Shown: positions 27,992-37,479, counted from the first letter of the stretch. The stretch is 64,000 nucleotides of DNA from Stagnihabitans lacustris (GCF_025950525.1 NZ_JAPDGS010000004.1:186001-250000), one strand, 5' to 3'. The notes: generated by a model not told the origin, from the letters alone. Numbers and translations are program-made.

Positions 27992-29176
27992 GGCCGCCCG
28001 CGCCAGCCGCCGCGCCGGGACGATCTCTGTCGCCGGCGACTTGCCATCTGGCGCCATGGGCAGAAACTGCAAGCCCTTGCGCTGCAAGCCTTTTTGCAGG
28101 TCGGCGATAAAGGCCTCGGCCCGTCGCGGCGGCAGGCCCTGCAGCGCGGCGCCCTCTGGCAAGAAGCCCTGCCGCGTCAGAATCCGCCCAAGCCGTTGAA
28201 AATCCAGCTCGCCATACGAGAAGTTGTCGGCCTTTTTGCGATCCGACCGCATCCAATTGCGCCGGATCACATCGACAACCAGGGGCGGCTGGCCGGTGAA
28301 GCCCGTCAGATGGTCCACGATCCCCTGCGGCGCCGAGCCCGGGCGCCGCTTGATTACCGCCACGCGCTGATCCGCCCGCGCCACCAGCGCGAACAAATGC
28401 AGCGCCGACCCATCCAAGCTGACCACATGGGTGGCCGCCTTATAGGCCGCGATCTGCGCCTCCAACCCATGTTCCTGCGGATGGAACACCTTATAGCCCT
28501 GCCCCGCAAGGTCTTGTTCCAATTGATCTTCCCGGATGATCCCACCCAAGTCCGCCGCCAGTTTCGACCGCGAGAGATACAGCTTGGACGGCCCCTCTGC
28601 CGGGATATCCTTCGCAAAGCGCCCCTGCACAAAGGCGCGGAAATCGCGCGTCCCACCGATCAGCGGACCGATGCCAAACCCCTGCCCCGGCACCACCAGC
28701 TCTTGCACGCGCGTGGCCCGGGTCAGCAGCTTTACCGGCAAATCCACCTGCAAAAGCGACAGAAAATGTCGCTGCCAACCCGCCAATTCGGGCGAGGTCT
28801 CGGGTCGAAAGCCGCCTTCGGGGATGAAAAGGATCCCATCGACGCTTGAACGGTCCAAAGCCCAAAGCCGCCCCAGGCTTTCCATGATGAAATGGCCGAA
28901 ATGGTCCATCCGCACGCCCGCCCAAAGCCAGCGGCCTGCCAGCGGCTCGACCGCCTCGGGAAAGGGCGGCGGGGTCATCAGCGCCCTGCCCCGCCAATGC
29001 ACGCCCTGCGGCAGATAGCGGCCCTCGGCGTCAAAAATCCCTGACGGATGAACCAGATAGCCCTGGTTCACATGGTTGATCACGGCATCTTTCACAACCG
29101 AAAGACTGCCCGACCAGCCCCCAGCCGGATGCGGAGGGGTCAGCGGATCATCTGAGGGCGGAAGGTCGCGGGCCAT
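27980..29176 (-). CDS. Glycosyltransferase family 61 (DUF563) protein
   Basis: 398 residues. It aligns along its length with the gene at 26702: both have GGWS near the start, then WRGRALM, GRWLWAG, HFGHF, ESxGRLW, LYLSRS and VVSLDGSALHLFALV. It is the last gene of a five-gene minus-strand unit, joined to the GT2 gene before it by TGATG. The C-terminus is basic (RRLARAASKL) but shorter than in its paralogue. Donor and acceptor are unknown. Confidence 0.82.
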   Translation of the reverse strand: MARDLPPSDDPLTPPHPAGGWSGSLSVVKDAVINHVNQGYLVHPSGIFDAEGRYLPQGVHWRGRALMTPPPFPEAVEPLAGRWLWAGVRMDHFGHFIMESLGRLWALDRSSVDGILFIPEGGFRPETSPELAGWQRHFLSLLQVDLPVKLLTRATRVQELVVPGQGFGIGPLIGGTRDFRAFVQGRFAKDIPAEGPSKLYLSRSKLAADLGGIIREDQLEQDLAGQGYKVFHPQEHGLEAQIAAYKAATHVVSLDGSALHLFALVARADQRVAVIKRRPGSAPQGIVDHLTGFTGQPPLVVDVIRRNWMRSDRKKADNFSYGELDFQRLGRILTRQGFLPEGAALQGLPPRRAEAFIADLQKGLQRKGLQFLPMAPDGKSPATEIVPARRLARAASKL

Positions 29177-31386
29177 CAGTGCTGCGCCTCGCCGGTGTCT
29201 TCGACGGTAAAGAAGAAATCTGGCGCCAGGCTGTCGGCCAAGGCGATTTCATCGGGGATGACATGGGGCCCGACAGAGAACACAGCCGAGCCGAAATGCG
29301 CCTGACGATGGGTCAAGTTGCGCATCCGCAGCCCCGTAAGCTCTTGATAAAACGCCATCTGATCCTCACGCGTTTTCAGCTCTGCGATCTTTTCCCGGTG
29401 CTTGGCGACCGAATGTTCATGCGCGGCCCGGATTTCGGGGTCGTCCAAAAGCCGCGCCATCTCGGCCTTTAGCCGCGGCAGCATCCGCATGATCGACCGG
29501 TCTTGGTCGACGTTATGCGACATGCGGAACCAGTAATTCTTGCCCTGGTCGCGGTCGGTGTGGTTCACCCGCCCCCGATCCCGCTTGACCAGAAAGCTTT
29601 CGACCGACCTTACAGCGTAATGGTTCAGCTGCACCCAATCATAGCCATAGGTCTCGGTCGTCGACCGCCAGCCGTTGCGCAGGGTCGACTTCGGCATCGG
29701 CTTGCCGGACCCATTGACCCAGTGGATCTTCTCCCAATGCTCCGGCTGCAGACCCTTGGGCCGATGCACGCCGAACTTGCGAAAGATGTCGATGCGGCGG
29801 AACAGCGTCTTGAAGCCCCAGGCCTGATGCGGCTTGCGGATCAGCTCTGGCGCGCAGCGGTCGAACTGGCCGATGATGGGCGCATCGACGTAATCCACCA
29901 CGCCACTATCGCCAAAAAGCCGCCAGGTCATGGAGATCAGGTTGGCCCCCTCACAGGCGCGGTAAAGGTCGGCCAAGGTTCCTTCACCGATCTTTATGTC
30001 AATGAATTCATCGACATCCATGCAAACGGCCCAATCGGCATCCTGCACCACCGGTTCCGCCTCGCTGGCCTCCAGCGCGGTATATTGCGGGCTTTGCGCA
30101 TCGCCCTTCTGCCACGGGTTCGCCCGATGCTGGCACAGCCCCTTGTCCTGCAAAAGCGTCAGGAAACTGTCCGTCCCATCGGTGCAATCGTTGGTATAGA
30201 CGATGAACCCCTCCACCCCGATAACCCGGTGATAGGCGATCCATTCCAGCAGAAACGGCCCCTCGTTCTTCATGCAGGTGACGATCGTGGTCTTCAGCGC
30301 CTCGACCGGCTTGGCCTCGGTCGCCTTGATTTCGGTCGCCGGCGCGCGGACCGGGTCGTGACCCAGGGCGCGGGCAAGGTCCAACAACCCCGCGTCCTCG
30401 ATGACCGAGGTCTTGGGCACCAGCTTGGATGTGGCCGCCCCCGGCACCCGCAAGGACATGGCGCGCCAGAAGGGCAAGGTCGGGGCCGCGTCGGTTTCGG
30501 CCACCCGGACCAGACGCCAAATCCGAGAAAGCCCGGCCACACGCGGGCAGACACACCAGCGACTTACACCGTAAGCGTTATCAAACTGCCGGACAATATG
30601 GTCGCCAAACGCAGCCTCCAGCCCGCCGCGCACCCGCCAGGGATAACAGGGCGTGCCATGCAACCGCACCACGCCCGCCTCTTGCACCAGGTCAAATGGG
30701 TTCGGCCCCAAAGGCAGAATATCGCAGGCATCCAGACAAGCCACCGCCCGCGCCTCGGCCAGAAAGCGCCACTTGGCGATCTCATAGACCAGGGCCTGCG
30801 CCAGATTGGACCGCCAGGGATCATGCGGGGGCGGCTCCATCCGCCCCTTGCCGGGCGCGGCCGGGGCCATATAAACCTCGGTCAGGCTGGGCTCATCCTT
30901 GCCCAAAGGCGGGGCCGACAGCAGCACGACTGTCATATCAATCTCCAAGGCTTTCAAGGCCTTGGACAGGGCTTGGTCAAACTTCGGATCGGGGTCCGGG
31001 GTGCGGTCATAGAACACCGCCCCCGTCACGCCAAAGGCCAGCGCGTGATGGGCCAGCCCCTCGGCCATCTGGGTCGCCGTCTCGGCCAGCCGTGAGCCAA
31101 GCACCACATTGCGCCCCGCCATTAGGTCCAGTTCGGCAGGCGAGGGGGCAATCTCCACCCTGCCCGCCTTCAGCGCCACATGGCCCTCACCGCGCCCCAC
31201 CAGCATGACAGAGCCGCCGATCTCATGCGCCTCTTCCAGCACGACGGCGCCAAGCGCGGGCTTGGGGTCAAAGATTTCGGCCCGCGTGCCTGCGCCAAAA
31301 AACACGCGCAACCGGCCATCCGGGCCGCGCACGGCGTCCAGGACCGGGCCGCCTGAAGACAAATTTCGGCGCAGAACCGCAGCCAT
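29176..31386 (-). CDS. Large two-part protein with C-terminal GT2 glycosyltransferase domain
   Basis: 736 residues. From about residue 365 there is a GT-A fold: TTIVTCMKNEGPFLLEWIAY, FIVYTNDCTDGTDSFL and a DxD-type VCMDVDEFID, as in the Glyco_tranf_2_4 group. The C-terminal part ends in predicted helical, charged sequence. The N-terminal 360 residues have no motif I can name; they contain FYDRTPDPDPKFDQALSKAL and FRDNAYGVSRW-like text (FDNAYGVSRWCV) and may be a second, sugar-binding or inactive transferase domain. It overlaps both neighbours as TGATG. Confidence 0.75.
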   Translation of the reverse strand: MAAVLRRNLSSGGPVLDAVRGPDGRLRVFFGAGTRAEIFDPKPALGAVVLEEAHEIGGSVMLVGRGEGHVALKAGRVEIAPSPAELDLMAGRNVVLGSRLAETATQMAEGLAHHALAFGVTGAVFYDRTPDPDPKFDQALSKALKALEIDMTVVLLSAPPLGKDEPSLTEVYMAPAAPGKGRMEPPPHDPWRSNLAQALVYEIAKWRFLAEARAVACLDACDILPLGPNPFDLVQEAGVVRLHGTPCYPWRVRGGLEAAFGDHIVRQFDNAYGVSRWCVCPRVAGLSRIWRLVRVAETDAAPTLPFWRAMSLRVPGAATSKLVPKTSVIEDAGLLDLARALGHDPVRAPATEIKATEAKPVEALKTTIVTCMKNEGPFLLEWIAYHRVIGVEGFIVYTNDCTDGTDSFLTLLQDKGLCQHRANPWQKGDAQSPQYTALEASEAEPVVQDADWAVCMDVDEFIDIKIGEGTLADLYRACEGANLISMTWRLFGDSGVVDYVDAPIIGQFDRCAPELIRKPHQAWGFKTLFRRIDIFRKFGVHRPKGLQPEHWEKIHWVNGSGKPMPKSTLRNGWRSTTETYGYDWVQLNHYAVRSVESFLVKRDRGRVNHTDRDQGKNYWFRMSHNVDQDRSIMRMLPRLKAEMARLLDDPEIRAAHEHSVAKHREKIAELKTREDQMAFYQELTGLRMRNLTHRQAHFGSAVFSVGPHVIPDEIALADSLAPDFFFTVEDTGEAQH

Positions 31387-32417
31387 CAGCCCTTTTTCGC
31401 CTTCCGGTCCTCTTTGCGCGCGCGGCGTTCCTCCTCGCTGCGCTTGCGCGGTTTGTCGTCGGGCGCCTCGCCCAGATGGGCCGCGGTAAAGACCTCCATC
31501 ACCCGGGCGACACCGGCTTCGGTGACTTGTCGGATGTTCGGTTCAAAGAACGACGCCCCCGCCCGGGTCGAGGTCACGATTTCATAGGACGGGAAATAAT
31601 CGACCTCGGGGAAGTCTTCGTAAAGCTCTCCGGCGACCGCGCGCAGCACCGATTTCGACCAGGTCGAGGCGCTCAGGATATGTTGACCCGAGGCCGTCGC
31701 GGTCAAAGGCACCGGCGAGACCGTCAGCAGCACCCGCAGGTTCGGATTGATCGCCTTCAGCCGCGCCAAAGCCGCCACCAGATCGGCCCGCACCTCGGCG
31801 GCGCGGAAGTTCACGAAACCATGTGACGCAGGATCGAAGACCCCCGCCACGGTTCCCGGCGCCGTCGGATAGACCTGACCCGAGGCCTTGTGAACCCAGG
31901 CCTCGGTCAGGCCCAGGGTAAAGATGAAAACATCGGCCTCGGCGAAAACCCGTTTCACCGCAGACAGATGCAAGGCGCGGGCGTCACGCACGGCCTGGGC
32001 GGAGGCCAGCCCCTGCGGATCGACATTGGGCCGCAAGGCGTCGTGAAACCGGTCGCCCTTGGTCCAGATCGCGTCGAAATCACGCGGGCCGTCCCAGGCT
32101 TCCTCCATCAACTGCCGCAGCTGGCGGGTCGTATAGATGTTGCCGTAGCGCGCCGAATACATGCCATAGCCGTTTTCGCCGTGGCGTTCGGGCGCAAGGC
32201 TCGGCGGCGCGGGCTCGGCGTCCTGCACGTTGAACCCATTGGCCCGCAAGGCGCGGCCCACATGCTGGGCAAAGCAGGACCCCGCCGTGACGATGCGGTC
32301 CGACTTGGACAGGGCCCATTTCGGCCGGTAAAGATCAGCCCCCGGATAGGCGCCCTCGGCAAAGGTCCGCCAAAAGGCGCGGGCTTCAAGTCCTTGATAG
32401 GGAGACGTTTTCTCCAT
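31386..32417 (-). CDS. GSCFA-domain protein
   Basis: 343 residues. The name-giving motif is clear in VTAGSCFAQHVGRAL near residue 47. Later family text: IFTLGLTEAW, LKAINPNLRVLLTVSPVPL and HILSASTWSKSVLRAVA. GSCFA proteins are thought to be SGNH-like hydrolases or acyltransferases acting on polysaccharides; the exact reaction is not established. The C-terminal about 25 residues are a strongly basic tail (RKRSEEERRARKEDRKAKKG) absent from the usual domain. It lies 6 bp after the SGNH-like gene and overlaps the GT2 gene. Confidence 0.85.
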   Translation of the reverse strand: MEKTSPYQGLEARAFWRTFAEGAYPGADLYRPKWALSKSDRIVTAGSCFAQHVGRALRANGFNVQDAEPAPPSLAPERHGENGYGMYSARYGNIYTTRQLRQLMEEAWDGPRDFDAIWTKGDRFHDALRPNVDPQGLASAQAVRDARALHLSAVKRVFAEADVFIFTLGLTEAWVHKASGQVYPTAPGTVAGVFDPASHGFVNFRAAEVRADLVAALARLKAINPNLRVLLTVSPVPLTATASGQHILSASTWSKSVLRAVAGELYEDFPEVDYFPSYEIVTSTRAGASFFEPNIRQVTEAGVARVMEVFTAAHLGEAPDDKPRKRSEEERRARKEDRKAKKG

Positions 32418-32423
32418 CTTTCC

Positions 32424-33185
32424 TCACATCGCCCGCAGTGCCGGAAGCACCAGGGGCCAAATCGCCTGGCCGAAATCGCCATTCATATGGGCGGCATCCG
32501 TGCCACCCCCCTCACCCGAGATCAGCCGCGAGGCGTCCTTGTTATAGGGCAACGCGGTCATGATCCCATGGGCCACGGTAGCCTCCGGCTGCGGCAGAAA
32601 TTGGGCATGAGGCAGGCTGGCGGCCACAGTGGCCCGGAACATCGCGCCCAAAGCCGGACCGTCGCCCGCCGTGATCGCCGCGTCCCAGCCGTATTCGGGC
32701 GTGTCCTTCTGGCCCTTGCGGACCCATTCGGCCCAAAACGGCTCGGCCAGGGCCAGCACGCGGCGGCCCTGCAGATGCCCCGCCGTGACCCCCATCAAGG
32801 TATCGGCGTAACGTTCGGTCAGGAAGTCGCGGGCAAAACCGGGATGGACCAGGACCTTGCCAGCCGTCCCCTTCAGCCCCGCCCAAGCATGGGTCTTGTA
32901 AAACCGCAAGATCCGCTTGACCGAGACATTCAGCCCGATCAGGAAAAACGCGTCGTAATCGTCCAGCCGGATACGGTCCGTCCCGCCCATGGTGCGGAAA
33001 TGTTCCGCGATATCCTTGCGTTTCGGGCTTAGGACCCCACTTTCCACCCGCACATGGCGCACCCCATCCGAGGGCGCGCCAAAGAAGGTGGGCCGCAGGT
33101 CCGGCGCCTGACCCGAGGCCTGCAGCGCATCCCAGCCGAGTTTCAGCGCGGCGATATGGGAATTGCCGATCACACAAATCCTCAT
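32424..33185 (-). CDS. SGNH-hydrolase-like protein
   Basis: 253 residues, no family I can name with certainty. The N-terminus MRICVIGNSHIAAL gives GNSH, close to a block I GDS(x) motif, and near the C-terminus GGTDAAHMNGDFG gives a D-x-x-H, as in block V. Together they fit a Ser-His SGNH hydrolase or O-acyltransferase, for example acting on glycan O-acetyl groups. ATGA overlap with the gene upstream; 6 bp gap to the GSCFA gene. Confidence 0.6.
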   Translation of the reverse strand: MRICVIGNSHIAALKLGWDALQASGQAPDLRPTFFGAPSDGVRHVRVESGVLSPKRKDIAEHFRTMGGTDRIRLDDYDAFFLIGLNVSVKRILRFYKTHAWAGLKGTAGKVLVHPGFARDFLTERYADTLMGVTAGHLQGRRVLALAEPFWAEWVRKGQKDTPEYGWDAAITAGDGPALGAMFRATVAASLPHAQFLPQPEATVAHGIMTALPYNKDASRLISGEGGGTDAAHMNGDFGQAIWPLVLPALRAM

Positions 33186-34108
33186 TTGCGGAAGGCCTCC
33201 AGAAGTTCGTCCTCGCAGACCACTTTGGCGGATTTCGCATCGAGCTGCACGGCGCGTCCGGCCTCACGGGCCTTGCGGCGTTCCTTGCGGCGCTGACGCT
33301 TGTCATCGTCGGATTCCACTGGCGCCGCAGCCGGGCCGCCAAAGGCGTCGATGTCAAAGCCCTGCGCCAGATGGGCCAGCACCCGCGCCCCCTTGGCGCC
33401 ATTCTTGACCGCCAAAAGCAGCGCGTCAAAGACCGGATCATGATGCACGCCCGGCACATCGGTCAGACCCGTCAGGTCACAAGGCGTATCAGACAAGGAC
33501 GGCTGCAGCGTCACCTGCAAAACCAGCCCCGGATTGATGGCCCGCAGATGTTCAGACAGCGCCCGAAGATCGTCCCGCATCTCATTGACCGTAAACGTAA
33601 CTTCGGAAAGCTTCACCCCCGTCGGCAAGATCACCCCCTTGGGCCGTGACCCAAAGACCGTGCCCGCGGCATCCACCATCGCCCTTGTCCGGCACAAGGG
33701 CAGGATCAGCCGGTCCACCGAACCCGCCAACCGCGCGACAGCCGCCAGATGGGCCAGACGGTAAGCCTCGATCAAGGCGCGGTCCATCGGCTCGGGGTCG
33801 ACCTCGGGGCGCAGACCGTCGACGGCCAGGCTCCCGGCCTTCCAGATCCAGCCCTTGGGCATCCCGGCGGTGAAAAGCTGCAGACAGGCCCGCGGATGGC
33901 CCAACAGCCCCGCCCGCACCGAGGCGCGGCCGTAATGCCAGCGCGCGGCCACCTCGGCGGCCACGGTCTTGGGCGCGGGTTCCAGATCGGCGACCTCTGC
34001 CCCAGCCTCGCGCAGAACCTGCGCCACCGACCAAAGACCGTCACCGCCCAACACACCCAGCCGCGCTGGCTTGCCCGAGGCCTCGGGGCTTAGATCGTCC
34101 TCATCCAT
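33182..34108 (-). CDS. GSCFA-like paralogue lacking the GSCFA motif
   Basis: 308 residues from the ATG at 34108, which has AAGGAG upstream; the frame is open to 34141. It aligns with the GSCFA protein two genes on: GG(DG)LWSVAQVLREAG takes the place of GSCFAQHVGRALRANG, both run into an EPAP, and LSEHLRAINPGLVLQVTLQP matches the AINPNLRVLLTVSP region. The Ser-Cys of the motif is gone, so it may be catalytically dead. The C-terminus carries a basic run (KRQRRKERRKAREAGR). First gene of the five-gene minus-strand unit. Confidence 0.65.
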   Translation of the reverse strand: MDEDDLSPEASGKPARLGVLGGDGLWSVAQVLREAGAEVADLEPAPKTVAAEVAARWHYGRASVRAGLLGHPRACLQLFTAGMPKGWIWKAGSLAVDGLRPEVDPEPMDRALIEAYRLAHLAAVARLAGSVDRLILPLCRTRAMVDAAGTVFGSRPKGVILPTGVKLSEVTFTVNEMRDDLRALSEHLRAINPGLVLQVTLQPSLSDTPCDLTGLTDVPGVHHDPVFDALLLAVKNGAKGARVLAHLAQGFDIDAFGGPAAAPVESDDDKRQRRKERRKAREAGRAVQLDAKSAKVVCEDELLEAFRK

Positions 34109-34159
34109 CGGGCACTCCTTTTGCCCAAGGATAGGGCCCAAGTGCCGGATTGGAAAGCC

Positions 34160-35371
34160 TTACTGGTGGCGCAGCGCCTCGATCGGGTCCAGCCGCGCCG
34201 CACGCCGCGCCGGGAAATAGCCGAAGACCACGCCGACCAGCGCCGAAAAGACAAAGGCCGCAACCGTGACCCGCCAATCGGGCGCAAAGCCCACATCCAG
34301 CGCAACAGACCCCGCCCAGCCCAGCCCCAGCCCCAAAACCACGCCCAAAAAGCCGCCGATCAACGACAGAACCACCGCCTCGACCAGGAATTGCATCAGC
34401 ACCTGCCCCTCGGTCGCGCCAATCGCCATGCGGATGCCGATTTCGCGGGTGCGTTCCGTGACCGACACCAGCATGATGTTCATGATCCCGATCCCGCCCA
34501 CCAGCAGCGAAATCCCCGCCACCGCCGACAGCAGCCCCGTCAAAGTGCCGGTGATCCCGGTCAGCATCGACGAAATCTGCTTCATGTCAAAGACGTTGAA
34601 GTCATCGGCCTTGTCATCGGTCAACCCGCGCCGCTCACGCATCAGGGCCTGGATCTTGGGCGTCACCGCTTCGGCCGCCAGCCCATCGGCAAAGGTCACG
34701 GAAATCGAAGAGACATTGCGGTTCCCCGAAATCCGCCGCTGAAACGCGGTCAAGGGCATGATCACCGTGTCATTGTCGTCCTGCCCAAAGGTCGAGGCCT
34801 CACGCCGCGTCAGCATCCCCACGACCTCGCAGGTGATCTTGCCGACGCGGATCTGGATGCCGACGGGATTTCCCTCTCCGATCAGGGCCTTGGCGGTCGT
34901 TGTTCCCAAAACGCAAACCGGCGTCCCGGCGCGCAATTCCTGTTCGGTGAACATCCGCCCCTGCGACAGCGTCCAGCCGCGCACCGGGAAATAGGCGTTG
35001 TCGGTGCCAGAAACCGTCACCGTCTGCGTCACATCGCCGTAAACCACGTTCTGCGTCCGCGTGGCCACCGGGGTGACGGCGACAAGGTCCGGGATCTCGG
35101 CCAAAAGCGCCTCGGCATCGGCGGCACTCAGGGGGGTGGCGTCATTCTGCCCGCCGCCGGGACCACGCCCCGGTTGCCCCGGCCGCAGCATCAAAAGGTT
35201 CGACCCCAGCGAGGCCACATCCGACTGCACCGCCGCCGTCGACCCCTGGCCCACCGTCACCATGGCAATGACCGAGGCCACGCCAATCACGATCCCCAGC
35301 ACCGTCAGAAACGACCGCAGCTTGTTGCGCGCAACGGTCAAAAGCGCGAGCCGAAAGGTTTCAAACAGCAT
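34160..35371 (-). CDS. MacB-type ABC exporter permease
   Basis: 403 residues. The layout is that of the MacB/FtsX family: one TM near residues 20-42 (FLTVLGIVIGVASVIAMVTV), a periplasmic domain of about 230 residues, then three TMs, with the GGIGIMNIMLVSVTERTREIGIRMAIGA signature split between segments. It forms the membrane part of a MacAB-like efflux pump for a drug, peptide or lipid; the substrate cannot be told. Overlaps the ATPase gene by 11 bp. Confidence 0.9.
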   Translation of the reverse strand: MLFETFRLALLTVARNKLRSFLTVLGIVIGVASVIAMVTVGQGSTAAVQSDVASLGSNLLMLRPGQPGRGPGGGQNDATPLSAADAEALLAEIPDLVAVTPVATRTQNVVYGDVTQTVTVSGTDNAYFPVRGWTLSQGRMFTEQELRAGTPVCVLGTTTAKALIGEGNPVGIQIRVGKITCEVVGMLTRREASTFGQDDNDTVIMPLTAFQRRISGNRNVSSISVTFADGLAAEAVTPKIQALMRERRGLTDDKADDFNVFDMKQISSMLTGITGTLTGLLSAVAGISLLVGGIGIMNIMLVSVTERTREIGIRMAIGATEGQVLMQFLVEAVVLSLIGGFLGVVLGLGLGWAGSVALDVGFAPDWRVTVAAFVFSALVGVVFGYFPARRAARLDPIEALRHQ

Positions 35372-36053
35372 CTTGCCTCACATCGGATTGCAAACGGCCA
35401 TCGACAAAGGTCGCCACCCTTGTCGCATAGGCCGCCATGTCGGGCTCATGCGTCACCATCAGCACGGTCATCCCCTCGTCACGGTTCAGTTGCCGCAGCA
35501 GCTCCATGATCTCGCGGGAGCGCGCCGAATCCAGGTTCCCCGTCGGCTCATCGGCCAGGATCAGTTGCGGCCGCGTCACGATGGCCCGCGCAATCGCCAC
35601 GCGCTGTTGCTGACCGCCCGACAGCATCGAGGGCTGATGTTCGGCGCGGGAGCCCAGCCCGACCTTGTCCAATGCCTCCAACGCGCGGGCGCGGCGTTCG
35701 TCCGGCGCCACGCCCTGATAGACCAGCGGCAGTTCGACATTCTCCAGCGCCGTGGTGCGGGACAAGAGGTTAAAGCCCTGAAAGATAAAGCCCAGAAAGT
35801 TGCGCCGCAAAAGCGCCCGTTGATCGCGGTCCAGCCCGCCGACCTCTTGGCCCATCAGCAGATATTGCCCCGACGACGGCGTATCCAGACAGCCGATGAT
35901 GTTCATCGTGGTGGATTTGCCCGACCCCGAAGGCCCCATGACGGCGATGAAATCCCCCTGTTCGACGGCGAAATCCACCTGATCCAAGGCGCGCACCTCG
36001 GCCTCGCCTGACCCATAGGTCTTTGATATGGCGTGAAATTCGATCATGCTCAT
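35361..36053 (-). CDS. MacB-type ABC exporter ATP-binding protein
   Basis: 230 residues. Walker [11 protein letters not shown]-loop FIFQGFNLL, signature [14 protein letters not shown] and Walker [13 protein letters not shown] are all intact, the LolD/MacB pattern. In E. coli this domain is fused to the permease; here the two are separate genes. It begins with an ATGA overlap with the adaptor gene. Confidence 0.94.
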   Translation of the reverse strand: MSMIEFHAISKTYGSGEAEVRALDQVDFAVEQGDFIAVMGPSGSGKSTTMNIIGCLDTPSSGQYLLMGQEVGGLDRDQRALLRRNFLGFIFQGFNLLSRTTALENVELPLVYQGVAPDERRARALEALDKVGLGSRAEHQPSMLSGGQQQRVAIARAIVTRPQLILADEPTGNLDSARSREIMELLRQLNRDEGMTVLMVTHEPDMAAYATRVATFVDGRLQSDVRQDAV

Positions 36054-37330
36054 GGGGTGGCCGTGGTTTGTGCCGTGACGATCTGTGCGCCCTCGGCCAA
36101 ATCACCCTCCAGCACCTCGGTCAAGGCGCCATCGGTGACGCCGGTCTTGACCTGAACCTTGACCGGCGCGCCGTCTTGCAGGACGTAAAGGCTGCGAAAG
36201 CCCTCACGGTCGGGCTCGTTCGACACAGTGGTCCGACTGCCGCGGTTGGTCGAAGGCCCCGACGGCATGATCATCCCCAAAAGCCCCGAGGAACTGGCCG
36301 CCGCCGCCACCTGACGCGGCGGGGCGTAACGGAAGGCGGCATTCGGCACGGTCAACACGCCCGCCACCTCTTGCACCGTGATATCAGCCGAGGCCGTCAT
36401 GCCAGGGCGAAGCCGCAGGTCGGAATTGTCGATGGACAGGATGGTCGGATAGGTCACGATGCCATCGACGGTCTGGGGCGCGTAATGCAGCTCTGTCACC
36501 TCGGCCGGAAAGCTTTCGCCCAGCCAGGCGTCGACGGTAAAGCTGGCCGGATTGCCCATCGCCACCTTGCCCACATCGGCCTCGTCGACATCGACCGACA
36601 ATTGCATCTGCGCCAGATCATGTGCCAGGGTGAACAGAACCGCGGTCTCCGAGGCCGAGGCATTGACCGTCTGACCGACATCCACCGCCACCTCCAGAAC
36701 CATTCCGTCGATGGGCGAGGTGATGACCGCCTTGGCCAAAGCGGTCTGCGACAACAGCACATTGGCTTCGGCCACCTGGACCTGGGCGCGGGCCTGGGCC
36801 AAGGCGGCCTCCGCCCGACGCGCGGTCGTGGCGGCGGTCGTCAGCTCGTCATCGGTGTTCAGCCCCTTGTCATGGATCTTTTGAACCCGCGCCAAAAGCA
36901 CCTGCGCCGCCTCCAGCGCCGCTTCGGCATCCGTCACCTGCGCGGCCTGCGCGGCCAAAGTCGCCTTGTCGCGCGCAAGTTCCGCCTGCAGGCTGGAGGT
37001 GTCCAGCCGCGCCAGCACATCGCCAGTCTTGACGCGGTCATTCACCTTGACCTCGACCTTGGCAATCGTGCCGGAAATCAGCGAGGACACATCGACCTGT
37101 TCGATCGGCTCGACCGTGCCCACCGCCGTGACCTGAACCGTGATATCGCCCTGGGCCGCCTCGGCCGTGGTGTAACTCACCGCAGCCGTGGCCGTGGTGC
37201 CCGCGCCCCAATACCAGCCGCCCCCACCCAAGACGCCAACCCCCACCAAAGCCCAAAGCCACAACCGCCGCGGTCGCCGCTTTTTCCGGGTGATGGCCTG
37301 CAAAGTGGCTGCGTTGCTGTCGGTCGTCAT
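36050..37330 (-). CDS. MacA/HlyD-type periplasmic adaptor
   Basis: 426 residues from the ATG at 37330. A basic N-terminus (TRKKRRPRR) precedes one TM segment (LWLWALVGVGVLGGGGWYW), then a membrane-fusion fold: a lipoyl half-motif (GTVEPIEQVDVSSLISGTI), a coiled coil of about 100 residues, and the second half (VITSPIDGMVLEVAVDVGQTV). It would link the MacB-like permease to an outer-membrane channel. The C-terminal domain holds a Ser/Gly-rich insert. The open frame goes on to 37564 through repetitive DNA, so the upstream part is rejected. Confidence 0.9.
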   Translation of the reverse strand: MTTDSNAATLQAITRKKRRPRRLWLWALVGVGVLGGGGWYWGAGTTATAAVSYTTAEAAQGDITVQVTAVGTVEPIEQVDVSSLISGTIAKVEVKVNDRVKTGDVLARLDTSSLQAELARDKATLAAQAAQVTDAEAALEAAQVLLARVQKIHDKGLNTDDELTTAATTARRAEAALAQARAQVQVAEANVLLSQTALAKAVITSPIDGMVLEVAVDVGQTVNASASETAVLFTLAHDLAQMQLSVDVDEADVGKVAMGNPASFTVDAWLGESFPAEVTELHYAPQTVDGIVTYPTILSIDNSDLRLRPGMTASADITVQEVAGVLTVPNAAFRYAPPRQVAAAASSSGLLGMIMPSGPSTNRGSRTTVSNEPDREGFRSLYVLQDGAPVKVQVKTGVTDGALTEVLEGDLAEGAQIVTAQTTATP

Positions 37331-37430
37331 GGTGTTGTCCTTATTGGGGCTACCTGCAATCTGGGGCAACCCGTCACCTGCTTCAACGCCAAGGCGCGGG
37401 ATTTCCGTCGCGCGGCCGCACAAAGCAGAA

Positions 37431-37448
37431 CCCGGGGTATACCCCGGG
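37431..37448. repeat. 18-bp perfect palindrome, copy 1
   Basis: CCCGGGGTATACCCCGGG, followed by CTACGC. A second copy lies at 49294-49311 in the opposite orientation, with the same flank (GCGTAG before it). Both are intergenic. Confidence 0.9.
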
Positions 37449-37479
37449 CTACGCAGATGACACCAGAGCCCCCAACCGG

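Noticed and set aside
29503..31095. 530-residue plus-strand open frame opposite the GT2 gene
   Set aside because: No motifs; the minus-strand frame has conserved glycosyltransferase text.
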